Below are positions 53,148 through 62,045 of a DNA stretch of 64,000 bases, one piece after another; positions within the stretch are counted from its first letter, which is position 1, and each line of letters begins with the position of its first letter. Source of the DNA: Bacteroides sp. GM023. GTDB taxonomy: Bacteria > Bacteroidota > Bacteroidia > Bacteroidales > Bacteroidaceae. The stretch lies in assembly GCF_014750685.1 (NCBI RefSeq), contig NZ_JAAXGE010000008.1, positions 62,001 to 126,000 on the forward strand, in the 5' to 3' direction. The position numbers and the translations under genes are program-made. The notes under the pieces are model-generated. The model was not told the origin of the DNA and searched no databases. It worked only from the letters and a program-made list of their open reading frames with translations.

Positions 53148-54488
53148 ATGAGAAAAGCTATTGAAACATTAAAGAATATATGGAAGATTGAGGATCTGAG
53201 ACAGCGGATCCTCATCACCATATTGTTTGTGGCAATTTACCGTTTCGGATCATACGTCGTATTACCGGGTATCAATCCGGCTATGCTGGCAAAATTGCAC
53301 GAACAAACAAGTGAAGGCCTTTTAGCCTTGTTAAATATGTTCTCTGGAGGAGCATTTTCTAATGCCTCTATTTTTGCATTAGGAATCATGCCTTATATCT
53401 CTGCATCTATCGTAATCCAGTTGTTGGGAATCGCTGTGCCGTATTTCCAGAAGCTGCAACGCGAAGGTGAGAGCGGCAGAAGAAAAATGAATCAATATAC
53501 TCGTTATCTGACGATTGCTATATTGTTAGTTCAGGCCCCTTCTTATTTGCTCAATCTTAAAATGCAGGCTGGCCCTTCCTTAAATGCTTCATTAGATTGG
53601 ACTCTGTTTATGGTTACCTCTACCATTATTTTGGCAGCAGGTAGTATGTTTATTTTGTGGCTTGGTGAAAGAATTACTGATAAAGGTATTGGTAATGGTA
53701 TTTCATTTATCATCTTAATCGGTATTATCGCTCGTTTCCCTGATGCTCTGTTGCAAGAAGTTGTATCAAGAGTAGCAAATAAGAGTGGTGGTCTGATTAT
53801 GTTTATAATTGAAATCGTATTCTTATTGTTAGTGATTGGTGCTGCTATTCTTTTGGTGCAGGGTACAAGAAAGATTCCTGTACAGTATGCTAAGAGAATT
53901 GTAGGTAACAAGCAATATGGTGGTGCAAGACAGTATATTCCTTTGAAAGTGAATGCTGCTGGTGTAATGCCTATCATCTTTGCTCAGGCAATCATGTTTA
54001 TACCTATTACATTTATCGGTTTTTCCAATGTAAATAATGCAGGCGGTTTCTTGCATGCGTTTACAGATCATACAAGTTTCTGGTATAATTTTGTCTTTGC
54101 GGTAATGATTATATTATTTACGTATTTCTATACTGCAATTACAATTAATCCGACTCAGATGGCTGAGGATATGAAGAGAAACAATGGTTTTATTCCTGGC
54201 ATTAAACCGGGAAAGAAAACAGCAGAGTATATTGATGATATTATGTCTCGTATTACTTTACCGGGTTCTTTCTTCTTGGCTTTGGTTGCCATTATGCCTG
54301 CATTTGCCGGTATATTCGGAGTACAAGCTGGTTTCGCTCAATTCTTCGGTGGTACGTCTTTGTTAATTCTTGTAGGTGTGGTTCTTGATACACTGCAACA
54401 GGTTGAAAGTCATTTGTTGATGAGACATTATGATGGTCTGTTGAAGTCAGGTCGTATTAAAGGACGCGCTGGTGTAGCGGCATATTAA
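53148..54488 (+). CDS. secY: Preprotein translocase subunit SecY
   Basis: A 446-residue inner-membrane channel protein with ten predicted helices. The plug region (FSGGAFSNASIFALGIMPYI) and the cytoplasmic GERITDKGIGNGISFIILIG loop are typical. With SecE (28772) and SecG elsewhere it makes the translocon. The adk gene often found next to it in other phyla is absent. Confidence 0.98.
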   Translation: MRKAIETLKNIWKIEDLRQRILITILFVAIYRFGSYVVLPGINPAMLAKLHEQTSEGLLALLNMFSGGAFSNASIFALGIMPYISASIVIQLLGIAVPYFQKLQREGESGRRKMNQYTRYLTIAILLVQAPSYLLNLKMQAGPSLNASLDWTLFMVTSTIILAAGSMFILWLGERITDKGIGNGISFIILIGIIARFPDALLQEVVSRVANKSGGLIMFIIEIVFLLLVIGAAILLVQGTRKIPVQYAKRIVGNKQYGGARQYIPLKVNAAGVMPIIFAQAIMFIPITFIGFSNVNNAGGFLHAFTDHTSFWYNFVFAVMIILFTYFYTAITINPTQMAEDMKRNNGFIPGIKPGKKTAEYIDDIMSRITLPGSFFLALVAIMPAFAGIFGVQAGFAQFFGGTSLLILVGVVLDTLQQVESHLLMRHYDGLLKSGRIKGRAGVAAY

Positions 54489-54503
54489 TTCTTTAGATTA
54501 GAA

Positions 54504-55301
54504 ATGATATTTCTTAAAACAGAAGATGAAATAGAATTGCTCCGTCAGAGCAACCTGCTGGTCGGAAAGACTTTGGCAGAAGTTGCTAAACTGGTGAAGC
54601 CCGGTGTAACTACACGTGAGTTGGATAAAGTTGCTGAAGAGTTCATTAGAGATCACGGAGCAACTCCAACTTTCAAAGGATTTCCGAATCAATACGGCGA
54701 ACCGTTTCCCGCATCCCTCTGTACTTCTGTAAATGATCAGGTGGTGCATGGAATCCCGAACGATATTATCCTGAAAGAAGGTGATATCGTATCTGTGGAT
54801 TGCGGAACTTATATGAATGGTTTCTGTGGTGATTCTGCTTATACTTTTTGTGTAGGAGAGGTAGACGAAGAAGTTCGTAATTTGTTGAAGGTTACTAAAG
54901 ATGCGTTATATATTGGCATTCAGAATGCAGTGCAAGGCAAAAGAATCGGAGATGTCGGATATGCTATCCAGCAATATTGTGAATCTCATTCTTATGGTGT
55001 AGTGCGTGAGTTTGTAGGTCATGGCATTGGCCATGAAATGCATGAAGATCCTCAAGTTCCCAATTACGGTAAGAGAGGATACGGACCTTTGATGAAAAAA
55101 GGCCTTTGCATAGCGATAGAGCCGATGATAACACTGGGTGACCGGCAAGTGATTATGGAACGTGACGGATGGACGGTGAGGACCAGAGACCGTAAGTGTG
55201 CTGCACACTTTGAACATACGGTAGCTGTAGGAGCTGGTGAAGCTGATATTTTGTCATCATTCAAATTCATAGAAGAAGTTTTAGGAGATAAAGCAATATA
55301 A
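54504..55301 (+). CDS. map: Methionine aminopeptidase, type I
   Basis: A 265-residue metallopeptidase that removes the initiator methionine. Metal ligands are visible as Asp in DIVSVDCGTYMNGFCGDSAY, His in VGHGIGHEMHEDPQVPN, and Glu in IEPMITLGD and HFEHTVAV. infA starts one base after its stop codon. Confidence 0.97.
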   Translation: MIFLKTEDEIELLRQSNLLVGKTLAEVAKLVKPGVTTRELDKVAEEFIRDHGATPTFKGFPNQYGEPFPASLCTSVNDQVVHGIPNDIILKEGDIVSVDCGTYMNGFCGDSAYTFCVGEVDEEVRNLLKVTKDALYIGIQNAVQGKRIGDVGYAIQQYCESHSYGVVREFVGHGIGHEMHEDPQVPNYGKRGYGPLMKKGLCIAIEPMITLGDRQVIMERDGWTVRTRDRKCAAHFEHTVAVGAGEADILSSFKFIEEVLGDKAI

Positions 55302-55302
55302 T

Positions 55303-55521
55303 ATGGCAAAGCAATCTGCAATAGAACAAGATGGAGTTATAGTTGAAGCATTGTCGAATGCAATGTTTCGTGTTGAATTAGAAAACGGACATGAGATTAC
55401 CGCACATATTTCAGGTAAGATGAGGATGCATTACATCAAGATCCTGCCTGGTGATAAAGTGAGAGTCGAAATGTCTCCTTACGACTTATCGAAAGGAAGA
55501 ATTGTGTTTAGATATAAATAA
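55303..55521 (+). CDS. infA: Translation initiation factor IF-1
   Basis: A 72-residue OB-fold factor that occupies the 30S A site at initiation (MAKQSAIEQDGVIVEALSNA, with HISGKMRMHYIKILPGDKV). It is tightly packed between map and rpmJ. Confidence 0.98.
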   Translation: MAKQSAIEQDGVIVEALSNAMFRVELENGHEITAHISGKMRMHYIKILPGDKVRVEMSPYDLSKGRIVFRYK

Positions 55522-55529
55522 AATAAGAT

Positions 55530-55646
55530 ATGAAAGTAAGAGCATCCTTAAAGAAACGCACGCCAGAATGTAAGATCGTTAGACGTAATGGCCGTTTGTA
55601 TGTTATTAACAAGAAAAATCCTAAGTATAAACAACGTCAAGGATAA
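55530..55646 (+). CDS. rpmJ: 50S ribosomal protein bL36, zinc-lacking form
   Basis: A 38-residue protein read directly from the sequence: MKVRASLKKRTPECKIVRRN, ending KNPKYKQRQG. Only one cysteine is left (Cys14), so the Cys3-His zinc knuckle of E. coli L36 is not preserved. Eight bases separate it from infA. Confidence 0.95.
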   Translation: MKVRASLKKRTPECKIVRRNGRLYVINKKNPKYKQRQG

Positions 55647-55651
55647 TTTGT

Positions 55652-55659
55652 TATTTTTG
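55652..55659 (+). promoter_or_regulatory. Possible internal promoter before rpsM
   Basis: TATTTTTG is an exact -7 match 20 nt before the rpsM ATG. No -33 TTTG is seen, so it may be weak. Confidence 0.45.
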
Positions 55660-55679
55660 CAAAAAAAATAATTTAGTAT

Positions 55680-56060
55680 ATGGCTATAAGAATAGTTGGT
55701 GTAGATTTACCTCAGAACAAAAGAGGTGAAATTGCGTTGACCTATGTATATGGAATAGGTCGCAGTAGTTCAGCAAAAATTTTAGATAAAGCTGGTGTAG
55801 ATAAAGATCTGAAGGTTAAAGACTGGACAGATGATCAAGCTGCTAAGATTCGTGAGATTATCGGTGCAGAGTACAAAGTAGAAGGTGATCTTCGTTCTGA
55901 AATCCAATTGAACATTAAGCGATTAATGGATATTGGTTGCTACCGTGGTGTACGTCATCGTATTGGTCTGCCTGTAAGAGGTCAGAGCACTAAGAACAAT
56001 GCACGTACTCGTAAGGGTAGAAAGAAAACCGTTGCTAATAAGAAAAAAGCTACTAAATAA
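55680..56060 (+). CDS. rpsM: 30S ribosomal protein uS13
   Basis: A 126-residue head protein contacting tRNA and L5 ([40 protein letters not shown]). Confidence 0.98.
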
Positions 56061-56071
56061 TAATTGTTGAT

Positions 56072-56461
56072 ATGGCAAAAAAAACAGTTGCAGCTAAAAA
56101 GAGAAATGTGAAAGTAGACGCTAATGGACAGTTGCATGTTCATTCATCTTTCAACAATATTATTGTTTCTCTTGCAAACAGTGAAGGGCAGATTATCTCT
56201 TGGTCATCTGCTGGTAAAATGGGATTTAGAGGTTCTAAAAAGAATACTCCTTATGCAGCACAGATGGCTGCCCAGGATTGTGCAAAGATTGCATTCGATC
56301 TTGGCCTTAGAAAGGTAAAAGCATATGTGAAGGGTCCAGGTAACGGACGTGAGTCTGCTATTAGAACTATCCACGGTGCTGGTATCGAAGTTACTGAAAT
56401 CATTGACGTAACTCCGCTTCCACATAATGGTTGTCGTCCTCCAAAAAGACGTAGAGTTTAA
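56072..56461 (+). CDS. rpsK: 30S ribosomal protein uS11
   Basis: A 129-residue platform protein ([35 protein letters not shown]). It is followed by the 116-nt rpsD leader. Confidence 0.98.
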
Positions 56462-56499
56462 TTTACCTTTAACTTACAATGATCTTGATTTTGTTTTTG

Positions 56500-56525
56500 G
56501 ATTACATTAATTTCTCTCTGTAATC
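56500..56525 (+). promoter_or_regulatory. Hairpin in the rpsD leader
   Basis: GATTACA and TGTAATC form a perfect 7-bp stem with a 12-nt loop, in the longest gap of the alpha cluster and before the S4 gene. No T-run follows. Confidence 0.5.
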
Positions 56526-56577
56526 GCGGCTGCAACAAATTGAGTTCATGAATAAACAATTAAATATTTAAAAAGAA

Positions 56578-57183
56578 ATGGCTAGATATACTGGACCAAA
56601 ATCAAGAATCGCCCGTAAATTCGGAGAAGGAATCTTTGGAGCTGATAAAGTTTTATCAAAGAAGAACTACCCTCCCGGACAACACGGTAATTCTAGAAAA
56701 AGAAAAACTTCTGAATATGGTGTGCAACTTCGTGAAAAGCAGAAAGCTAAATACACCTATGGAGTTTTAGAGAAACAATTCCGCAATTTGTTTGAAAAAG
56801 CAGCTACTGCTAAAGGTATTACCGGTGAGGTACTCCTTCAATTGCTGGAAGGCCGTCTTGACAACGTAGTATTCCGTTTGGGTATTGCTCCTACACGTGC
56901 TGCTGCTCGTCAGTTGGTTGGTCACAAGCACATTACTGTAGATGGTGAAGTGGTAAACATTCCTTCATATGCAGTAAAACCAGGTCAATTGATTGGTGTT
57001 CGTGAAAGATCTAAATCTTTGGAAGTTGTTGCCAACTCTCTCGCTGGTTTCAATCACAGCAAGTATGCATGGTTGGAATGGGACGAAGCTTCAAAGGTTG
57101 GTAAAATGTTGCACATACCTGAAAGAGCAGACATTCCTGAGAACATTAAAGAACATTTGATCGTTGAATTGTATTCTAAATAA
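56578..57183 (+). CDS. rpsD: 30S ribosomal protein uS4, cysteine-free form
   Basis: A 201-residue primary assembly protein with an S4 RNA-binding domain (RLDNVVFRLGIAPTRAAARQ). The N-terminus (MARYTGPKSRIARKFGEGIF) lacks the zinc-binding cysteines of the C+ form. In E. coli S4 represses the alpha operon, so the structured leader just upstream may be its target. Confidence 0.98.
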   Translation: MARYTGPKSRIARKFGEGIFGADKVLSKKNYPPGQHGNSRKRKTSEYGVQLREKQKAKYTYGVLEKQFRNLFEKAATAKGITGEVLLQLLEGRLDNVVFRLGIAPTRAAARQLVGHKHITVDGEVVNIPSYAVKPGQLIGVRERSKSLEVVANSLAGFNHSKYAWLEWDEASKVGKMLHIPERADIPENIKEHLIVELYSK

Positions 57184-57194
57184 TAATTAATTTC

Positions 57195-58187
57195 ATGGCG
57201 ATATTAGCATTTCAAAAACCTGATAAAGTATTGATGTTGGAGGCGGACTCCAGATTCGGTAAATTCGAATTTCGTCCGTTGGAACCGGGTTTTGGTATTA
57301 CCGTAGGTAATGCATTACGCCGTATCCTTCTTTCTTCATTAGAGGGTTTTGCTATCACTACCATCAGAATCGACGGTGTGGAGCATGAATTTTCTAGTGT
57401 ACCTGGAGTAAAAGAGGATGTTACCAACATTATCTTGAATCTGAAACAAGTAAGATTCAAGCAAGTAGTTGAAGAGTTCGAGAGCGAAAAAGTGAGCATC
57501 ACTGTCGAGAATTCCAGTGAATTTAAAGCAGGTGACATAGGTAAGTATTTGACTGGATTTGAAGTGTTAAATCCGGAATTAGTTATTTGTCATTTAGATT
57601 CTAAGTCAACTATGCAGATTGATATTACAATTAACAAAGGACGTGGTTATGTACCTGCCGATGAAAATCGCGAGTATTGCACGGATGTTAATGTAATTCC
57701 AATCGACTCTATTTATACACCGATACGTAATGTCAAGTATGCTGTAGAAAACTTCCGTGTAGAACAGAAGACTGACTACGAAAAGCTAGTACTTGAAATT
57801 AGTACCGACGGTTCTATACATCCGAAGGAAGCGCTGAAAGAAGCTGCAAAAATTCTGATTTATCACTTCATGTTGTTCTCTGACGAGAAGATCACGCTTG
57901 AAAGTAACGATACTGACGGCAATGAAGAGTTTGATGAAGAAGTATTGCACATGCGTCAGCTGTTGAAGACTAAGCTCGTTGATATGGACTTGTCAGTTCG
58001 TGCCCTCAACTGTTTGAAGGCTGCTGACGTAGAAACTCTTGGCGACTTGGTACAGTTCAACAAAACTGACCTGCTGAAATTCAGAAACTTCGGAAAGAAA
58101 TCGCTTACCGAGCTTGATGATTTGCTGGAAAGTCTGAATCTGTCGTTTGGAACCGACATTTCTAAATATAAATTGGATAAAGAATAA
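57195..58187 (+). CDS. rpoA: RNA polymerase alpha subunit
   Basis: A 330-residue subunit with the N-terminal dimerisation domain (GFGITVGNALRRILLSSLEG), a flexible acidic linker (NDTDGNEEFDEE) and the C-terminal DNA- and activator-binding domain (LNCLKAADVETLGDLVQFNK). Confidence 0.98.
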   Translation: MAILAFQKPDKVLMLEADSRFGKFEFRPLEPGFGITVGNALRRILLSSLEGFAITTIRIDGVEHEFSSVPGVKEDVTNIILNLKQVRFKQVVEEFESEKVSITVENSSEFKAGDIGKYLTGFEVLNPELVICHLDSKSTMQIDITINKGRGYVPADENREYCTDVNVIPIDSIYTPIRNVKYAVENFRVEQKTDYEKLVLEISTDGSIHPKEALKEAAKILIYHFMLFSDEKITLESNDTDGNEEFDEEVLHMRQLLKTKLVDMDLSVRALNCLKAADVETLGDLVQFNKTDLLKFRNFGKKSLTELDDLLESLNLSFGTDISKYKLDKE

Positions 58188-58190
58188 AAA

Positions 58191-58694
58191 ATGAGACATA
58201 ATAAAAAATTCAATCATTTAGGTCGTACTGCTTCTCATAGAAGTGCTATGTTATCTAACATGGCTTGCTCTTTGATCAAGCACAAAAGAATCACTACGAC
58301 TGTGGCAAAGGCAAAAGCTTTGAAGAAGTTTGTTGAGCCTTTGATTACTAAGTCTAAAGAAGACACAACGAACTCTCGTCGTGTTGTATTTAGCAACTTG
58401 CAAGATAAGATTGCAGTAACAGAACTGTTCAAAGAAATCTCTGTTAAGATTGCTGATCGTCCGGGTGGTTACACTCGTATCATCAAGACTGGTAACCGTT
58501 TGGGTGACAACGCTGAAATGTGCTTCATTGAGTTGGTTGACTACAATGAAAACATGGCTAAAGAAAAGGTTGCTAAGAAAGCGACTCGTACTCGTCGTTC
58601 TAAGAAGAGTGCCGAAGCTGCTCCTGCTGCTGTTGAAGCTCCTGCAACTGAAGCTCCGAAGGCTGAAGAACCAAAAGCAGAATCAGCAGAATAA
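58191..58694 (+). CDS. rplQ: 50S ribosomal protein bL17 with acidic C-terminal tail
   Basis: A 167-residue protein (MRHNKKFNHLGRTASHRSAM). The conserved core ends near residue 120. The rest is basic and then Ala/Pro/Glu-rich (EAAPAAVEAPATEAPKAEEP), an extension beyond the E. coli protein of 127 residues. It is the last gene of the block. Confidence 0.97.
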   Translation: MRHNKKFNHLGRTASHRSAMLSNMACSLIKHKRITTTVAKAKALKKFVEPLITKSKEDTTNSRRVVFSNLQDKIAVTELFKEISVKIADRPGGYTRIIKTGNRLGDNAEMCFIELVDYNENMAKEKVAKKATRTRRSKKSAEAAPAAVEAPATEAPKAEEPKAESAE

Positions 58695-58719
58695 TTCAAC
58701 AATTATTCTTATAGATATA

Positions 58720-58753
58720 AAAAAGGCTACTCCGAAAGGGGTAGCCTTTTTTG
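58720..58753 (+). terminator. Intrinsic terminator ending the ribosomal-protein block
   Basis: AAAAAGGCTACTCC-GAAA-GGGGTAGCCTTTTTT is a GC-rich stem with a GAAA tetraloop and a T-run. Confidence 0.95.
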
Positions 58754-58826
58754 TTAGGAGCCTGTTTACTTATCCTAAGATAAATTAAAAGATACCCTGA
58801 ATGAACTTTTCATAAGTAGAATCTGT

Positions 58827-58834
58827 TATATTTG
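58827..58834 (+). promoter_or_regulatory. Promoter -7 box close to the start codon of the small exported protein
   Basis: TATATTTG is an exact match nine bases before ATG 58844. The transcript leader would be only about six nucleotides. Confidence 0.55.
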
Positions 58835-58843
58835 CAGGAGAAT

Positions 58844-59239
58844 ATGGCAAAATTTGTAAAGGTAATATTGTTTCTGTTGCTGACAGTTGCCCTTCACGGG
58901 ATTGCAGGCAATGTTTTCACTGAAAAAACAGTGGAACAGACAGAGAATGCTGTTACCTATTCAATGAAACAACATGGACAGATCAGTGCTCCCGAGTTTC
59001 CTTGTTCGCCTGTGGCCGAACTGACAAATTTGCAAAGTCATCAAATATCCATGACACGTATCCAACGTGTACAGCTTGGAGAATACTTCACTACATTGAG
59101 AAATTTGCAGCAATGCGGTGCTGAGCGTGAAAATTCTCTTTCCCAACATTTAGGGCGGATTTATAACACAACAACCTCTTATTATTGTCAACCGGCGAGT
59201 GAATACTATGTGTTTACTCTAAGGCATATTATTATTTAG
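58844..59239 (+). CDS. Small exported hypothetical protein
   Basis: A 131-residue protein with an N-terminal signal peptide or anchor (MAKFVKVILFLLLTVALHGI, then AG). The mature part is polar, with three cysteines (Cys54, Cys90 and Cys115 by my count) and no motif I recognise. It resembles short periplasmic proteins of unknown role. I use ATG 58844 because the upstream TTG 58832 is inside the -7 promoter box. It is followed after 106 nt by another small membrane protein on the same strand. Confidence 0.65.
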   Translation: MAKFVKVILFLLLTVALHGIAGNVFTEKTVEQTENAVTYSMKQHGQISAPEFPCSPVAELTNLQSHQISMTRIQRVQLGEYFTTLRNLQQCGAERENSLSQHLGRIYNTTTSYYCQPASEYYVFTLRHIII

Positions 59240-59345
59240 CAGTTAATTTATTGGTATTATTTCTTTTATGATTACTGGTATAATCCGTATACTGGTGATC
59301 CTTCCTATCTTTATATTTTTACTAATAAATTAAATTTTAAATATT

Positions 59346-59888
59346 ATGGCAACTACTCAAGTTATTGATGCTACTATATTTGCATCTTCACATCCCGATA
59401 TCGCTAAACGTACCAGTGTTTCCGGAGTTATCATCTCTTCTGTAATGTTATTGGTAGGGATTTTAGCATTTGCTTCTACTTTTCAGCTGGAAGACAAATC
59501 GTCTACTGTCAGCATGGCTTTAATGGTTCTTGGAACCGGGTTATTCCTGATGGGAATTTTCCGTTTTTTCTGGAAATCTAAGGAAGTCGTTTATTTACCT
59601 ACCGGAAGCGTAGCTAAAGAACAGAGCATCTTCTTTGATTTGAAGTATATGGACTCTTTGATGAATATAGTTAATTCGGGTTCATTCTCTACCAACTCGG
59701 CTATTAAGAGTGAGTCAAGCGGCAATATACGTATGGACGTGATACTTTCTGAAGACAAGAAATTTGCAGCCGTACAGTTGTTCCAGTTTGTACCTTACAA
59801 TTATCAGCCGATAACCTCCGTGCAGTATTTTACAAATGACGGAGCTTCTGCCGTGGTAGCTTTTCTTTCAAAAAGCAAGCAGGGATAA
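59346..59888 (+). CDS. Hypothetical two-helix membrane protein
   Basis: A 180-residue protein with two membrane segments near residues 27-45 (VIISSVMLLVGILAFASTF) and 56-75 (MALMVLGTGLFLMGIFRFFW), then a soluble C-terminal domain of about 100 residues with alternating strands (RMDVILSEDKKFAAVQLFQF, VPYNYQPITSVQYF). No known family is recognised. A -7-like TATCTTTA lies at 59306-59313. It may be cotranscribed with the exported protein upstream. Confidence 0.7.
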   Translation: MATTQVIDATIFASSHPDIAKRTSVSGVIISSVMLLVGILAFASTFQLEDKSSTVSMALMVLGTGLFLMGIFRFFWKSKEVVYLPTGSVAKEQSIFFDLKYMDSLMNIVNSGSFSTNSAIKSESSGNIRMDVILSEDKKFAAVQLFQFVPYNYQPITSVQYFTNDGASAVVAFLSKSKQG

Positions 59889-59933
59889 TGTGAACTAAAA
59901 CTGAACTTTAATTTTCATACATAAGGATGGGGA

Positions 59934-61748
59934 TTAGTCGTCGATAACGGCTATCCCCATTTTTTTCATTAAGAAGCAGGCATTCATATTTTGCGCAACT
60001 CCATCTCTCATTTGATAAGAGAAAGTAAGTTCATTATTTGTTATATCTGCTTCAAAACAATAGTTCCGGATATTCTGCGGGAAAGAATCTATTAAAGTTC
60101 CCAATAGAAGGTCATGAGTTGCGATGATGCCGTTGGCATTCATATTCATAAACTGCTTGATGAGCGCAAAAGAACCTTTCTGTTTATCCATAGAGTTTGT
60201 ACCCTTCAGAATTTCGTCAAGGATGATGAAGAGTTCTTCTCCGGCTTCCGACTTATCTATGATTAACTTTAGTCGTTTCAGCTCGGCAAAGAAATAGGAT
60301 TCGTTGTCGGTCAATGAATCACTGGTACGAAGGCTGGTGACAAGACGAGCCGGGGATATCTCCATTTGCTCCGCCCAGACAGGAGCACCAATGCACGCTA
60401 AGAGATAATTCACGCCTACGGTACGTAGATAAGTACTTTTACCTGCCATATTCGCTCCGGTGATAATAATAAAGAAAGGACGCTTGTCGATGTCTATTCC
60501 ATTACGCACACATTTGTTGCGATCCATTAAAGGATGACCGAGCCCTTTAGCTTGTAAATGAAAAGACTGGGAGCAAATCTTCGGATAAATATATTCAGGA
60601 TGATTGTATGCGAATGTTGCCAGCGAGCAGTAAGCATCTATTTCCCCAATCGTTTCTATCCAGCGGGGAAGGTCATTGGCATGCGTATCCTTCCATTGCT
60701 CAATTCGCATAACCTGACGTAGTTCCCAAAATATAAGTCCGTTGAGAATAGTACTCATTAGCAAATTACTCCGTTGATCCAGTGCATTCATTAATTTGGA
60801 AAGCTGGCGGACAGCCTGCGAAGCTGTTTGATTCTGACTGGTAAGTTCCGCTTTTAATTGCTGCAATATAGGACTGTGCATCTCTTTTTTCTCCGTAAGA
60901 AGAATCTGATCGGCATATGTGGAGAGAATTTGCAGCTTTTCACCATAAGTAGTTTGGAGTTTTGTGATTCCTTTGGAGAAGATAGAACTGAATATGATAA
61001 AACTAATAAATACCCCGCCGGCGGCACTGGCAGGCAAAATACCTAAAAAGGCAAGACTTATACATACGAGATTGATAATACTTACCGTTACCGGGATAAT
61101 ACGTAATAACGTATGTTTTCGGTAATAACTTGGGCTACCGGCCCATGTTTTAATTTCGGTAGTATCAGCGGGCTTTCCTTTATAAAGTAATCCAAGCAAA
61201 CGGATTTGTTGCCGGTATTCCAGTTCTGTTGATAATTCGCGGATAGCTTCCTGGTGCTGCTCAATGGCTTCCTTATTCTCCAGATGACTATTGAACCAAT
61301 CTGCAAGATGCTGTTTGCCGACAGGCGTTGATGTACGGTTAATATACTGGAAAAGAGAATGGTCTCCGAACACATCCAGGTCGAAAGTATAGAGATGTCC
61401 CGGATCAATATATTCTTCACCGTCTTCAAAACCAGAGAAATCATATTGGATAGCCCTCAACTCCTGTTCGTTGATTACTATTTTCTTTTTCAGAAAATCT
61501 TTCCGGTGAAACCAAAAGTTGTGACGTTTTACCAGCCATACAAATAAGATAAAAGGCAAGATGGCAAATACAGAAATATACAGCCATCCGTCAGACCAAA
61601 AGGTGATCGCGCCGGCTATGGCACCGACGAATAAAACCAATCGTAATAGACTAATGTAATAAATACGTTTCCGGGCACTTTGCAGCTCCAACTCTGCTTT
61701 TTGAATAATCTGTTGATATGTAGCGATAATCTGTTCCAGTTTTTCCAT
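59934..61748 (-). CDS. Membrane-anchored MutS-like ATPase
   Basis: A 604-residue protein. The C-terminal MutS domain V is clear: Walker A is TGANMAGKSTYLRTVG with Lys437, followed by TSLRTSDSLTDNESYFFAEL, Walker B FIILDEILKGTNSMDKQKGS and the His switch ATHDLLLGTL. The N-terminal half lacks MutS mismatch-binding domain I and instead has two pairs of hydrophobic segments (about residues 36-75 and 210-260). It is thus unlikely to be the mismatch sensor and may be a membrane MutS2/MutS-III-like protein of unknown role. Start ATG 61748 is fixed because the -7 box covers the longer frame's TTG. Confidence 0.85.
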   Translation of the reverse strand: MEKLEQIIATYQQIIQKAELELQSARKRIYYISLLRLVLFVGAIAGAITFWSDGWLYISVFAILPFILFVWLVKRHNFWFHRKDFLKKKIVINEQELRAIQYDFSGFEDGEEYIDPGHLYTFDLDVFGDHSLFQYINRTSTPVGKQHLADWFNSHLENKEAIEQHQEAIRELSTELEYRQQIRLLGLLYKGKPADTTEIKTWAGSPSYYRKHTLLRIIPVTVSIINLVCISLAFLGILPASAAGGVFISFIIFSSIFSKGITKLQTTYGEKLQILSTYADQILLTEKKEMHSPILQQLKAELTSQNQTASQAVRQLSKLMNALDQRSNLLMSTILNGLIFWELRQVMRIEQWKDTHANDLPRWIETIGEIDAYCSLATFAYNHPEYIYPKICSQSFHLQAKGLGHPLMDRNKCVRNGIDIDKRPFFIIITGANMAGKSTYLRTVGVNYLLACIGAPVWAEQMEISPARLVTSLRTSDSLTDNESYFFAELKRLKLIIDKSEAGEELFIILDEILKGTNSMDKQKGSFALIKQFMNMNANGIIATHDLLLGTLIDSFPQNIRNYCFEADITNNELTFSYQMRDGVAQNMNACFLMKKMGIAVIDD

Positions 61749-61769
61749 GACAAATTCAATACTTTTTCG

Positions 61770-61777
61770 CAAAGGTA
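61770..61777 (-). promoter_or_regulatory. Promoter -7 box of the MutS-like gene
   Basis: On the minus strand this is TACCTTTG, an exact match 21 nt before ATG 61748. The in-frame TTG at 61772 lies inside the box and so cannot be the start. Confidence 0.6.
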
Positions 61778-62030
61778 ATATAATTCACAACGGTCGTGAT
61801 AGCAGCTTGTTTTAGTCGGGAGCAGATTTACTGTTTATTAACGGTAGGAGATTAAAATATGGATTCGACAATAATTATCCGAATATATCGCTTGATAATG
61901 CACATGGAGAAAGTGCACCAGGGAAGCAAATATTGGTTTCCAGTTCCTTTTTTTTCGATATTTCTGTACTCCCCCTTGCATTTATCCGCTAAAATTTATA
62001 ACTTTCCACTCTAAAATGCGTTTAGCAAGG

Positions 62031-62038
62031 AAAGGAGG
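62031..62038 (+). promoter_or_regulatory. Strong Shine-Dalgarno before the DUF6563-like gene
   Basis: AAAGGAGG lies seven bases before ATG 62046 and sets that start over the upstream in-frame ATG at 62016. Confidence 0.65.
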
Positions 62039-62045
62039 ATGGCTT

